A stretch of 64,000 nt of DNA from Legionella cherrii (GTDB lineage Bacteria > Pseudomonadota > Gammaproteobacteria > Legionellales > Legionellaceae). This document shows positions 17,840-26,276 of this stretch, piece after piece. Position 1 is the first letter of the stretch. Each line of letters starts with the position of its first letter. The stretch lies in the NCBI RefSeq assembly GCF_900635815.1, contig NZ_LR134173.1, positions 1,768,001 to 1,832,000 of the forward strand, in the 5' to 3' direction. Position numbers and translations under genes: made by a program. Under the pieces are notes generated by a model, which saw only the letters and a list, made by a program, of their open reading frames with translations, searched no databases and was not told the DNA's origin.

Positions 17840-17869
17840 AAGTTTTAATTAAGTGGAGATAAAATTTAA

Positions 17870-18484
17870 ATGAATAAGTTGTTTTGGGCAGGTTTGTTAT
17901 TGTCTGTTGGGGGTTTAACATCCTGTGTTGACTATGATCCATCTACGTTACTCACTGATGATGCAGGTTATGTGCATCGAACAGTTCATTATACAAAGGA
18001 TAAACGTGGTCGTGATTATTTTCCTCAAAAGATTCAAGCAACAGGTGAAAGACGCTTTATTTTTGACCCTAAGGTTTCTGCATGGGCAGCATATGACGAG
18101 GAAGGTAATCGTTTATTGACTGGCGGTGGCTCAGCAGGTGTTGATGTATGCGAAGAAAATTCAAATCAATCGTGCAGAACGGTTACTGGAACTTTTAAAG
18201 TTTATAATCGAAGAGGGTTTGATTGTAAATCTGGGGAATATCCTGTAGATACTAAAGGCGGTGCAAAAATGCCTTATTGTACCTACTTTTACCAAGGGTA
18301 TACCATCCATGCAGCCTATGAAGTGCCAGAGCACCCATCAAGCCATGGTTGTGTGCGTATTTTCCCAAGTGCTGCCAAGTGGTTAAGCGAAAACTTTTTC
18401 CGAATCGGTACGAAGGTGATTGTATTAGAATATCCTGATGAACCGGGTGCTAATAAGCCCGCTTTGCCTAATAAATTAGGTTAA
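17870..18484 (+). CDS. L,D-transpeptidase (YkuD) lipoprotein
   Basis: A 204-residue protein with a signal peptide and lipobox Leu-Thr-Ser-Cys (Cys19), so probably anchored in the envelope. The catalytic motif of YkuD transpeptidases is complete: His159-Gly160-Cys161-Val-Arg163 within SSHGCVRIFPSAA, with an upstream IHAAY strand that carries the second His (about residue 147). These enzymes crosslink peptidoglycan stem peptides or attach proteins to them. Several other cysteines (94, 102, 119, 137) may form disulfides. The length is short because there is no LysM or other accessory domain. GGAG precedes the ATG. Substrate is unknown. Confidence 0.92.
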   Translation: MNKLFWAGLLLSVGGLTSCVDYDPSTLLTDDAGYVHRTVHYTKDKRGRDYFPQKIQATGERRFIFDPKVSAWAAYDEEGNRLLTGGGSAGVDVCEENSNQSCRTVTGTFKVYNRRGFDCKSGEYPVDTKGGAKMPYCTYFYQGYTIHAAYEVPEHPSSHGCVRIFPSAAKWLSENFFRIGTKVIVLEYPDEPGANKPALPNKLG

Positions 18485-18980
18485 AAGAAACAGGTGTTAT
18501 AATAGCCTGGTGAACCCAATGCCAAAACCCGGGTTTACTTATCCCCCAAGAGGGAGAAGATGCTCCTCAGGACGGATGAGGGAAAGTTAGTTACCCCTCA
18601 CCCCAGCCCCTCTCCCGAAAACGGGAGAGGGGAGGTCTACGCAAATCTCGATCGCAATATTATTCGCTGCAGGCCACTCAACACCATCAAGTGAAACACT
18701 TCCTTTTTCCCTCGGGGACAAAGATGTTCCTCAGGGCGGATGAGGGTAAGTTAGCTACCCCACACCCCCATCCTTCTCCCGAAAACGGGAGAGGAGAGGT
18801 CTAAACAAATGTTGATTGCTATATTTATCACTGCAGGCTGCTCGCCATCATCAAGTCAAGCATTTCCCTTCTCCCCTGGGGGAGAAGGTGCCCGTTAGGG
18901 CGGATGAGGGAGCTAATTATGGTCAATAAAAGTTAAATATCCCTTTTTCTACCCCGAAAACAGATGGAGTGAAATAATCA
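18485..18980. other. Repeat-filled gap between the transpeptidase and IcmL-like genes
   Basis: Nearly 500 bases without a gene between convergent neighbours. Most of it (18543-18910) is the tandem repeat block described separately. The first 55 bases contain the short stem AGCCTGGTGAACCC...CCCGGGTT; the last 70 bases show no signal beyond a TTATTGACC run. Confidence 0.7.
18543..18910. repeat. Imperfect tandem array of the dispersed repeat (period about 164 bases)
   Basis: Two and a third copies in the same orientation. Each unit has a CCC...GGGAGAAGATG...CTCAGG-CGGATGAGGG half, a CCCTCTCCCGAAAACGGGAG half, and a roughly 60-base linker with GCAGGC and CACCATCAAGT. The mark AGGTCTA occurs at 18633 and 18797, giving the 164-base period. 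The third copy keeps only its first half (18866-18910). Copies differ at many positions, so the duplication is not recent. Confidence 0.75.
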
Positions 18981-19847
18981 TTAAGGAGTATTAGGTGGCA
19001 GTGAAGGCTGGGTAGAACGGTTTTCAGGCAAAGTAGGTTGTCCAGGTGTTGCTGGAGTTGGTGTTGGTGTTGCCGAAGGATTAGCAGGGGCAGTGGGTTG
19101 GGTTGTTGGAGTGGGTGTTGCCGTTGTCGGAGCTGCAGGCGTTGTCGCTGTAGGTGCAGCGGTTGGATTTGGTGTCGCTCCGCTAGGTGGATTCGCTGCA
19201 TTAGGAGCAGCATTTTGTGGTTTTTCCTGCGTCACTGTTCCTCTGGGAGCAGCAATCATTTGAGTAATTCCCAAGTCTCCAGTCATCTTACGGCCTATAG
19301 TTAAGTCCACACTAAGTAGTTGGGTTACCTTTTCTTTATCATTTTGATAAACCACTTGTAAAGGTAAATTAATTTTCCATTGATTGTCTTTTGCTTCGGT
19401 AACAACAACTTGTCCGTCTACTTGACTGCTCACGGTGAGTTTTTGGGATTTAATCGCTTCCAAATTACCTGATTTCTGCAAAGCAGTATTAAAACCAGTC
19501 CAACCTTGCTCCGTAAAACAAGCCTGCAATTTTTGTAATTGTGCATCTAAGTTGGTTGGATTAAAGTCAAATGCTTGGGTAACCGCTTTTGCGGCCCATT
19601 GCATGACCACTGATTGATCAATTGTTTTGGTTTCGGGTGGAATTTTGTACTCACAATTGATGGGCGCTGCTGGTGCTGCTGCAGGATGTACTGAGGGCAA
19701 ATTTTGTCCGGGTGGTGTTGGTGTAGCTGGAACTGGTTTTAGAGCACTTGGAGTTTGAGGCGGTGGTGTGGCTGGCTGAGTGTTTTCAGCATGAACTTGA
19801 GTACCAAGTAAAGCAAAAAGAGTACCCCATAGTAATGTGTTCTTCAT
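18981..19847 (-). CDS. DotI/IcmL-like secreted protein with a Pro/Thr/Ala-rich tail
   Basis: A 288-residue protein with a signal peptide (cleavage near Val-His-Ala, residue 20). After a Pro-rich linker (20-60), residues 65-205 match the periplasmic domain of the IcmL/DotI family: AAKAVTQAFDFNPTNLDAQL, then ACFTEQGWTGFNTALQKSGN, then KINLPLQVVYQNDKEKVTQL. IcmL/DotI is a Dot/Icm type IVB secretion component, but true DotI has a membrane anchor, not a signal peptide. The last 80 residues are almost only Pro, Thr, Ala, Gln and Asn, with a TPTPT-like repeat. Its start lies 12 bases after the hutG stop on the same strand. Stand-alone IcmL-like proteins occur in Legionella; their role is not established. 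Confidence 0.8.
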   Translation of the reverse strand: MKNTLLWGTLFALLGTQVHAENTQPATPPPQTPSALKPVPATPTPPGQNLPSVHPAAAPAAPINCEYKIPPETKTIDQSVVMQWAAKAVTQAFDFNPTNLDAQLQKLQACFTEQGWTGFNTALQKSGNLEAIKSQKLTVSSQVDGQVVVTEAKDNQWKINLPLQVVYQNDKEKVTQLLSVDLTIGRKMTGDLGITQMIAAPRGTVTQEKPQNAAPNAANPPSGATPNPTAAPTATTPAAPTTATPTPTTQPTAPANPSATPTPTPATPGQPTLPENRSTQPSLPPNTP

Positions 19848-19859
19848 GAAATTAACTCC

Positions 19860-20819
19860 TTAAATAGTATGTAGCAATTCTGCGATAATAAGAGCCGCTA
19901 GTCTAGCAGTTTTTTGATCTTGATCCAAAGGCGGTGACAGTTCAGCAACATCAAAACTAACTACTTTGCCACTTTGAATGATGTATTTCAAGAGTGGTAA
20001 AATTTGCCACGGGGTTAATCCGAGTGGTTGTGGTGCACTAACGCCAGGAGCAAAAGATTCTGCTAAAACATCCAGACAAAGTGTCACATAGATGTGATCT
20101 AGATTTAGCATAAAATCATCGAGAAAAGCTAAATGCCATGCTACGCTGTTTGCATACAATTCTTCAGCAGTCAGATAATGGACATTAAGTTCACTAGCGC
20201 GCTCAAAAAGAGAGGGGGTATTGCCTAATTTTTGGATCCCCAAGCAGCAGTAATTAAAGGGTTGGTTGTTTTCTTTACAATAAGTTGCGATTTGTGAAAA
20301 AGGAGTTCCTGAGGTGCCTGGTTGATTTTTTTGGTATGGTCTTAAATCAAAATGGGCATCAAAATTAATAATTCCCAGCTTGCTGTAATGGGGGGCTAAA
20401 CCTTGATAATGAGCCCAAGCAATTTCATGGCCTCCACCCAAGGCAACCGTTTGATGGCCTTGTTGATGACAAAAACTGATTAGATTGGCAAATTGAGCTT
20501 GCGCAGTTTCCAGCTCGTCTTCCTCGCAAAAAATAGTCCCCAGATCATAAAATTGCTTATCTAAAGAGCACGGTAGTTTTGCTAATTGTGTTTTGATTTG
20601 ATCTGGTCCTAATTTTGCTCCTGGTCTTCCCATATTTCGGCGAACACCCGCATCACTGGCAAAGCCAAGGAAAACGGTTTTTTTCTCTTTAGTAATGAGC
20701 TCAGTTTGTTGCACAGGAAAAATGATTTTTTGAAAGAAGCGTTCAGCACTTATCGTATCCTTTCTACCTTGCCAGAGTGAAGGGTTGGCACGTTGGTAAT
20801 TGGAAAGATGTTCAAACAT
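19860..20819 (-). CDS. hutG: Formimidoylglutamase
   Basis: A 319-residue arginase/ureohydrolase-family protein. Metal-binding motifs are GGGHEIAWAHY (first His), INFDAHFDLRP (Asp-x-His-x-Asp) and VTLCLDVLAESFAPGVSAPQ, the last typical of HutG. It hydrolyses N-formimidoyl-glutamate to glutamate and formamide, the last step of histidine breakdown. I chose the ATG at 20819 because AGGGAG stands 6 bases before it; an ATG at 20837 is in frame but lacks a site. The hutI gene for the preceding step lies 3.5 kb away on the other strand; no hutH or hutU is in the window. Confidence 0.92.
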   Translation of the reverse strand: MFEHLSNYQRANPSLWQGRKDTISAERFFQKIIFPVQQTELITKEKKTVFLGFASDAGVRRNMGRPGAKLGPDQIKTQLAKLPCSLDKQFYDLGTIFCEEDELETAQAQFANLISFCHQQGHQTVALGGGHEIAWAHYQGLAPHYSKLGIINFDAHFDLRPYQKNQPGTSGTPFSQIATYCKENNQPFNYCCLGIQKLGNTPSLFERASELNVHYLTAEELYANSVAWHLAFLDDFMLNLDHIYVTLCLDVLAESFAPGVSAPQPLGLTPWQILPLLKYIIQSGKVVSFDVAELSPPLDQDQKTARLAALIIAELLHTI

Positions 20820-20873
20820 TAAATTCTCCCTAATCATTAATTAATTCTTTAAGAATCTATATAAAAAAGAGAC

Positions 20874-21281
20874 TTAAGTGCAATTGATACTCAGTACTCT
20901 AGAAAAATTTTCATTATAAGTCACGGTACAACTTTCGGTTCCATGAGGAATTTTTTGAATTAGTTGAATTTTAGTCTGAGTATATTCACAAGCCACCCAG
21001 GTTTCTTGTTTATCAAATGACCAAGTTAATTTTTTGGCTTTTGAAACTTCAGTGTCAGGGGCTAGACTGGCATGTTCTTTAGGGTGTCCTGAATAAAATG
21101 TGACGCGATCAAAATGATGAGTACTATTCCAATCATCCTCGAATGCCTCCCATGCTTTGATATCATGTTGTAAAGACTGAGTCGTTTGTATGGTTTCTGG
21201 GCAATGTATCGCTGTAGCGGATGCTAAACCACAAAAAACAATAAAACCCCAAAAAAAGTTGATCCCAATAAAAATTCTCAT
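20874..21281 (-). CDS. Small secreted protein, STY0301-like
   Basis: A 135-residue protein with a signal peptide (cleavage near Ala-Ser-Ala, about residue 22). The mature part starts with an HCPETI motif, has a central Trp-rich pair (W-E-A-F-E-D-D-W) and TWSFDKQETWVACEY, and ends in SINCT. The Cys spacing and the WxxC-x-Y motif resemble the STY0301 group of small periplasmic proteins of unknown function. ATG at 21281 is preferred over GTG at 21290 because GGGGTG lies about 8 bases upstream. Located between hutG and an acyl-CoA ligase gene with no tight coupling. Confidence 0.65.
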   Translation of the reverse strand: MRIFIGINFFWGFIVFCGLASATAIHCPETIQTTQSLQHDIKAWEAFEDDWNSTHHFDRVTFYSGHPKEHASLAPDTEVSKAKKLTWSFDKQETWVACEYTQTKIQLIQKIPHGTESCTVTYNENFSRVLSINCT

Positions 21282-21349
21282 AAATGGCACCCCAGAAATT
21301 TATGCTTAGTATAACATGTTGATTATTGTGTCCAAATATTGACCTCTTC

Positions 21350-22891
21350 CTAGTCTAATTGCTTGTTTGCCATCTGCCTTAAACTGTTTCGATCAATCTT
21401 TCCAGTAAAACCATAAGGCAATTGGTCCATGATAATGACTTGATATGGGCGTTTGGTGGGGGGGAGTGACGCATGAGCAAAATCCATCAATGTTTGGGCG
21501 TGCAAGTGATTGTCTCTAATTTTAAGTACCACATAGACAATAATTTTATCATCATTTGCTTTATTTTTATTGGGTAATGCAATTGCAGCGGCTTCCTTAA
21601 CTGCACTGTGTTGATAAAAGATATTTTCAATTTCACTGGGAGAGATGAGCTCTTTTCCGCAGCGTATAATATCTACTTTACGACTGACGAACCAGTAGTA
21701 TCCTTCTTTATCTCGATATGCTAAATCCCCTGTATGCAACCAGCCATTTTTTATCGATTTTGCAGTTAAATCAAGATCTTGCCAATAGCCTGAACACATA
21801 CTCTCGCCATGAACAATAATTTCTCCAGTTTGATGTGGATTTAAAATGAGTTCACCTTTTTCATCAATTAAGCGCATGTCCATACCTTCTATAGGAAACC
21901 CAATTGATCCGGTTTTCTTTTTTCCATAAGGAGGGTTCATGGAATAGATTTGTAATTCAGACATCCCGCAGCCTTCAGTAATTTCAGCATGAAACAATAG
22001 ATTAAATTTTTTCTGCAGTGAGATAGGCGTTGCATCTCCAGCAGAAAAACAAAAATCAAGAGTGTTGATTTCATATCCTAAAGATTCCGCATGATTAATT
22101 AGCTCAAGATAAAGCTTAGGAAACCCATAGATTTTCGTAATTCCATAGAGGTGTAATTTTGTTAATGCATCTTTAGGATTAAAGCTAGGTAATAGGATCA
22201 CCGTAGCACCTACTGCATGAAAAGGTAAAATTTGTGAACCTAAGCCAATCAAATAACAGATTGGAAACATCACTAAGGTTTGATCAGTATGATTTATCTG
22301 TATTTGTCTGAGCTGATTTTGGGTACCTTGACTAAGACTATAGTGAGTATGAACCACTCCTTTGGGTAATCCTGTGGTTCCAGATGTAAAAAAAATTAAG
22401 GCAGGCTCTTTGGGTTCGATTGTGATATCAGCGGTAGTGGATATGGCTCCAGGTACTAGTAAATCTTGGAAATTCTTAACTCCGGAATAGCCTGATGATT
22501 CCGAGGTGAGATAACATTCATCAATTTGGTGTAATATTTTTTCATCATCAAGTAGCTGTTGATAATAATGTGCAGTAGTTATAAAAACACGCGCCTTACT
22601 CTGTTCCAACACGTAATGAATCAGTTCATTGTTGAATTGAATGTTCACTGGAACGGCTATAGCACCTATCATAAAACAGGCATAGTAACATAAAACGATT
22701 TCAATACTGTTTGGTAAAAGAAATGCAATGCGGTCTCCTTGTGAGACCCCTTGTGCTAAAAACGCATTGGCCAGACGGTGAGTTAATTCATCGAGTTTTT
22801 TATACGTATAACTCTGTTGATCAATAATCAAGGCAATTTTATCAGGAAACTGTTTCGCTGATTGAGCGAGTAAGGTGCTTAATTGATGCAT
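21350..22891 (-). CDS. Class I adenylate-forming enzyme, probable acyl-CoA ligase
   Basis: A 513-residue AMP-binding enzyme. The P-loop-like motif is FFTSGTTGLPKG (about residues 172-183), followed by the GCGMSE region, YWQDLDLTAKSIKNGWLHTG with the ribose-binding Asp, and a C-terminal domain ending PYGFTGKIDRNSL that holds the catalytic lysine. These enzymes activate carboxylic acids as adenylates and usually pass them to CoA. Substrate (fatty or aromatic acid) cannot be read from sequence. The ATG at 22891 has GGGG six bases upstream; the ATG at 22903 has none. It diverges from the universal stress gene. Confidence 0.88.
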   Translation of the reverse strand: MHQLSTLLAQSAKQFPDKIALIIDQQSYTYKKLDELTHRLANAFLAQGVSQGDRIAFLLPNSIEIVLCYYACFMIGAIAVPVNIQFNNELIHYVLEQSKARVFITTAHYYQQLLDDEKILHQIDECYLTSESSGYSGVKNFQDLLVPGAISTTADITIEPKEPALIFFTSGTTGLPKGVVHTHYSLSQGTQNQLRQIQINHTDQTLVMFPICYLIGLGSQILPFHAVGATVILLPSFNPKDALTKLHLYGITKIYGFPKLYLELINHAESLGYEINTLDFCFSAGDATPISLQKKFNLLFHAEITEGCGMSELQIYSMNPPYGKKKTGSIGFPIEGMDMRLIDEKGELILNPHQTGEIIVHGESMCSGYWQDLDLTAKSIKNGWLHTGDLAYRDKEGYYWFVSRKVDIIRCGKELISPSEIENIFYQHSAVKEAAAIALPNKNKANDDKIIVYVVLKIRDNHLHAQTLMDFAHASLPPTKRPYQVIIMDQLPYGFTGKIDRNSLRQMANKQLD

Positions 22892-23018
22892 AGATATCCC
22901 CATCGTGAGTAGACTATAAGATCATCCAATCAATGGATACCCTAAGCCCTAAGATATTTGAGCTTACATCGATCTATTGCCTACAATCTATAATATAGTT
23001 CGTTCATTGGGCAATGCT

Positions 23019-23468
23019 ATGTCTAAAAAAATTTTAATTGCAATTGATGGCAGTGACATCTCAACGCATGCAATGCAAGAAACAGTAAAACTTATGAAGG
23101 AAGAGCAAGTTCAATTACTTATTTTACATGTCGTTGAAGTACATTTTATGTTTCCTGGTATTGATTATCTTTCGTTGCTCACTCACTATAAAAAGGAAGG
23201 TCAAATTATTTTAGAGAATGCTAAAAAATTAGTTACGGGTCAGGCTTTAGTTCAGTGTGACACCAAATTAATGGAACACAATCTATTGCAAGGAAGGATC
23301 TCTGAAGCGATTGTTAAGGAAGCAAAAAGCTGGTCTGCAGATTTAATCGCACTGGGTACGCACGGACGTCGAGGTTTTAATCGATTATTTTTAGGTAGTG
23401 TTGCCGAAAACACAGTCCGCATTGCGACAAACCCTGTGTTACTTGTTCCTCCACCAACGATAAATTGA
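23019..23468 (+). CDS. Universal stress protein (UspA family)
   Basis: A 149-residue single-domain Usp. It starts with the family strand KKILIAIDGSDIS and ends with the nucleotide-binding pattern GTHGRRG-x8-GSVAENTVR, so it belongs to the ATP-binding branch. Such proteins respond to stress and growth arrest; specific targets are unknown. The ATG at 23019 is where the family's N-terminus begins. A TATAAT box at 22989-22994 lies 24 bases upstream, which is a good position for its promoter. The next gene begins 130 bases later. Confidence 0.93.
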   Translation: MSKKILIAIDGSDISTHAMQETVKLMKEEQVQLLILHVVEVHFMFPGIDYLSLLTHYKKEGQIILENAKKLVTGQALVQCDTKLMEHNLLQGRISEAIVKEAKSWSADLIALGTHGRRGFNRLFLGSVAENTVRIATNPVLLVPPPTIN

Positions 23469-23598
23469 TATTTCTCTATCTGCGTGAGTTTTGCTTCATC
23501 GACTTTTGTTCGCCATCAAATACGCATAAAATTATGCCAAGTTTACTCAATGTCTGGTATTATTCGTGCATGGCAAATAAAAAGAGTAAGAGGGTATT

Positions 23599-24360
23599 GT
23601 GATTGTTATTACCGGTGGAGGTAGTGGGATAGGAAGATCATTAGCTTTTTCTTTGGCAAAACGAGATCAAACAGTCTTAATTGTGGGTAGAAGAAAGCAA
23701 CCATTGCAAGAAACAGCCTCTTTTTCTACAAATATTCAATATATTTGCGCTGATGTGTCAACACTTGAAGGTTTAGACTTAATCAAAAATCATTTACACG
23801 ATGTGGATCAGGTTCGTGCACTGGTTAATAATGCTGGAACTTTAAATCCTTTGACCCCCATAAAGGATATAGAGCCTAAAGACTGGCATCATGCTTTAAA
23901 TACCAATTTAAATGCTGCCCTTTTTCTTCCACAAAAGATATACGATAAATTGACTAACGGCCGTGTTTTAAATATTGGTTCTGGAGCTGCCCATTACCCG
24001 ATAAGGGGCTGGACTGCATATTGTGTGTCTAAAGCTGCTTTATCCATGCTGACCAAATGTTGGCAATTGGAATCTGATTCAATAGCTTTTGCTAATGTAA
24101 TGCCAGGCATAATTGATACCGACATGCAAGCGATTGCCCGAAGTAAGGATAATCCTGATTATGAACGAATTAATTTTTATAAACGATTGAAAGAGGAACA
24201 TCGCTTGGTGTCACCCGATACAGTCGCAGAGTTCTTGACTTGGCTCTTATTGGATGTGGACAAGAAAACCTATGTTTCTAAAGAATGGGATATCTATGAC
24301 ACAAAACACCATAACGCATGGCTCAAGCCACCTCATCAAGTTCTTCATTGGGATTTTTAA
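23599..24360 (+). CDS. Short-chain dehydrogenase/reductase
   Basis: A 253-residue classical SDR oxidoreductase. The cofactor motif is TGGGSGIG (residues 5-12), NNAG is at 77-80, and the catalytic triad is Ser128, Tyr141 and Lys145 (YCVSK). An Arg-Arg pair after strand beta-2 (residues 31-32) suggests NADP(H). The start is GTG at 23599 with AGAGGG upstream. Its TAA overlaps the ATG of hutI by one base (TAATG), so the two are translationally coupled. Whether the enzyme takes part in histidine metabolism is unknown; no hut pathway step needs an SDR. Confidence 0.92.
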   Translation: MIVITGGGSGIGRSLAFSLAKRDQTVLIVGRRKQPLQETASFSTNIQYICADVSTLEGLDLIKNHLHDVDQVRALVNNAGTLNPLTPIKDIEPKDWHHALNTNLNAALFLPQKIYDKLTNGRVLNIGSGAAHYPIRGWTAYCVSKAALSMLTKCWQLESDSIAFANVMPGIIDTDMQAIARSKDNPDYERINFYKRLKEEHRLVSPDTVAEFLTWLLLDVDKKTYVSKEWDIYDTKHHNAWLKPPHQVLHWDF

Positions 24361-25583
24361 TGGTTCCTTGTGACAAATTACTATTGAATGCAACTACTAT
24401 TGATGCTCAGGGAAATCAATTACTGCAGCAAGCAATTGCCATTAAAAATGGCCTTATTGCCTGGTCTGGACCACAGACAGAATTGCCTACAGAATTTTTT
24501 AAGTCATTGCATGAAGAAGATTGTCAGGGACAGTTGATTACCCCTGGGCTTATCGATTGCCATACGCATTTGGTCTATGCAGGAAATCGCTCCACCGAAT
24601 TTCAAATGAAATTAGCTGGAGTGAGTTATGCTGAAATTTCTAAAGCAGGTGGTGGGATATTATCTACAGTAAACCAGACTCGCGCTGCGTCAGAAGATGA
24701 GTTAATCAAACAATCGTTGCCCAGAATTCTTGCTTTATGCGCAGATGGCGTGACTACGGTTGAGATTAAATCAGGTTATGGGTTGGATTTGGCTAGCGAA
24801 TTAAAAATGCTGCGAGTAGCCAAACGTTTGGGCGAGATAACGGGTTTAAGGGTAAGAAAAACATTCCTTGGTGCGCATGCAATAGGACCCGAATTTAAAG
24901 GAAACAGCCAGGCATACATTGATGTTCTTTGCCAAGAAATGTTGCCCGCATTATGTGAAGAAAATTTAATAGATGCTGTGGATGTATTTTGTGAGAGTAT
25001 TGCCTTCTCATTAAAACAAACCGAGCAAGTTTTCATGGCAGCACGGGAATTAAATCTACCAATAAAATGCCATGCAGAACAATTATCTAATCTTGGAGCA
25101 AGTCAGCTTGCTGCAGAGTTTGGTGCCTTGTCTTGTGATCACTTGGAGTTTCTGGATGAGAAAGGAGCCTATGCTATGGCAAAAACAAATACGATTGCTG
25201 TTTTGCTTCCTGGGGCTTATTACTTTCTGCGTGAACAACAAAAACCACCCGTCGATCTATTGCGTCGAGCCGGTGTAGGAATGGCAGTTGCCACTGATTG
25301 TAATCCGGGCTCGTCGCCAACTACTTCATTACGTTTGATGATGAGTATGGCCTGCCAATTTTTTTCATTATCTGTGCCTGAAGCATTGATGGCGGTTACC
25401 AGTCATGCTGCAAGAGCATTAGGTTTGCAAAAAGAACTGGGAGCAATTGAGAAAGGCATGAACGCCGATTTGGTATGGTGGTCTGTTAATGACAGTGCTG
25501 CCCTTTGTTATTATTTTGCTTATCCCTTACCTCATCGTACGATGATTGCAGGGGAGTGGGTGTCTCCAAAGGATAACTATTAG
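24360..25583 (+). CDS. hutI: Imidazolonepropionase
   Basis: A 407-residue amidohydrolase that opens 4-imidazolone-5-propionate to N-formimidoyl-glutamate, the third step of histidine degradation. The metal-binding pair is His68 and His70 in [34 protein letters not shown] and [11 protein letters not shown] are HutI hallmarks. The start is the ATG at 24360 overlapping the SDR stop codon; the longer in-frame extension to 24318 lies inside the SDR gene and is not needed. Product feeds HutG, encoded 3.5 kb upstream on the opposite strand. Confidence 0.95.
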   Translation: MVPCDKLLLNATTIDAQGNQLLQQAIAIKNGLIAWSGPQTELPTEFFKSLHEEDCQGQLITPGLIDCHTHLVYAGNRSTEFQMKLAGVSYAEISKAGGGILSTVNQTRAASEDELIKQSLPRILALCADGVTTVEIKSGYGLDLASELKMLRVAKRLGEITGLRVRKTFLGAHAIGPEFKGNSQAYIDVLCQEMLPALCEENLIDAVDVFCESIAFSLKQTEQVFMAARELNLPIKCHAEQLSNLGASQLAAEFGALSCDHLEFLDEKGAYAMAKTNTIAVLLPGAYYFLREQQKPPVDLLRRAGVGMAVATDCNPGSSPTTSLRLMMSMACQFFSLSVPEALMAVTSHAARALGLQKELGAIEKGMNADLVWWSVNDSAALCYYFAYPLPHRTMIAGEWVSPKDNY

Positions 25584-25592
25584 GAATAAAAT

Positions 25593-26276
25593 ATGCTGAA
25601 ATCACTAAAAACAATTCTTTCTGTAGGTATTATGGTATGTTCTTTTACTGTTTGGGCGGTGAATCCAGTATCAGTTAAAAAAGAAACATCGGTTTATATC
25701 ATTGATATCAAGTACCCCCAAGGGTTCAAGGATGCGCGGATCAATGCCGCAGTGCAATCCTTTATTGAAAAAACTAAAAAAAACTTCCTTAAAGAAATTG
25801 CTGACGATGCAGATGTTCCTGCGGATGCACCAGGAAAATCAGGTTTAAATGTCACTTATTCTTTGCCTTTTAAAACAAAAAAGGCTTTAAGTGTATCTTT
25901 TAATATTTCTATTTATCATCGAGGAGCTGCGCATCCATCGAATACTGTAGCCGTATTGAATTTCATTGATGGTCGTCAGGTTGAGTTATCCGATTTATTT
26001 CGTCCTGAAGTAAATTATTTAAAACCTATTGCGAGTTTTTCTAATAAAAAAATCAGTGGAAAAGGTTTTGCAGATCAAAAATGGATTGACGAGGGAACTA
26101 AGCCTATAGATAAAAACTATAAAATCTGGTCTTTTTCACCCCAAGGAATAAATATTATTTTCGATACCTATCAAGTTGCCGCATATGTATACGGACCTCA
26201 GACTGTAAAAGTACCTTTATCACAGATTTCTTCTTTAATTAAGCCTGAAATAATGCACAATGTTTGGGGTCGTTAA
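25593..26276 (+). CDS. Secreted DUF3298/RsiV-like protein
   Basis: A 227-residue protein with a signal peptide (cleavage near Val-Trp-Ala, residue 23). The mature part fits the PdaC/RsiV-like layout: an N-terminal half with YIIDIKYPQGFKDARINAAV, then a DUF3298 half with AAHPSNTVAVLNFIDGRQVE and LSDLFRPEVN, ending with a VYGPQTVKVPLSQI strand. Such domains occur in lysozyme inhibitors and exported proteins of unknown role. It starts 9 bases after hutI and its TAA overlaps the ATG of the OPT transporter (TAATG), so the genes are probably one unit. Confidence 0.85.
   Translation: MLKSLKTILSVGIMVCSFTVWAVNPVSVKKETSVYIIDIKYPQGFKDARINAAVQSFIEKTKKNFLKEIADDADVPADAPGKSGLNVTYSLPFKTKKALSVSFNISIYHRGAAHPSNTVAVLNFIDGRQVELSDLFRPEVNYLKPIASFSNKKISGKGFADQKWIDEGTKPIDKNYKIWSFSPQGINIIFDTYQVAAYVYGPQTVKVPLSQISSLIKPEIMHNVWGR

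Noticed and set aside
18543..18910. CRISPR array considered for the tandem repeat block
   Set aside because: Unit of 164 bases with long variable stems, only 2.3 copies, no short direct repeats with unique spacers, and no cas genes.
18923..19304. Open frames rich in Gln/Leu/His (minus) and Cys/Trp/Arg (plus) over the Pro/Thr-rich tail of the IcmL-like gene
   Set aside because: They are out-of-frame readings of the low-complexity tail; no ribosome site or signal, and the amino-acid bias follows directly from the codons of the real gene.
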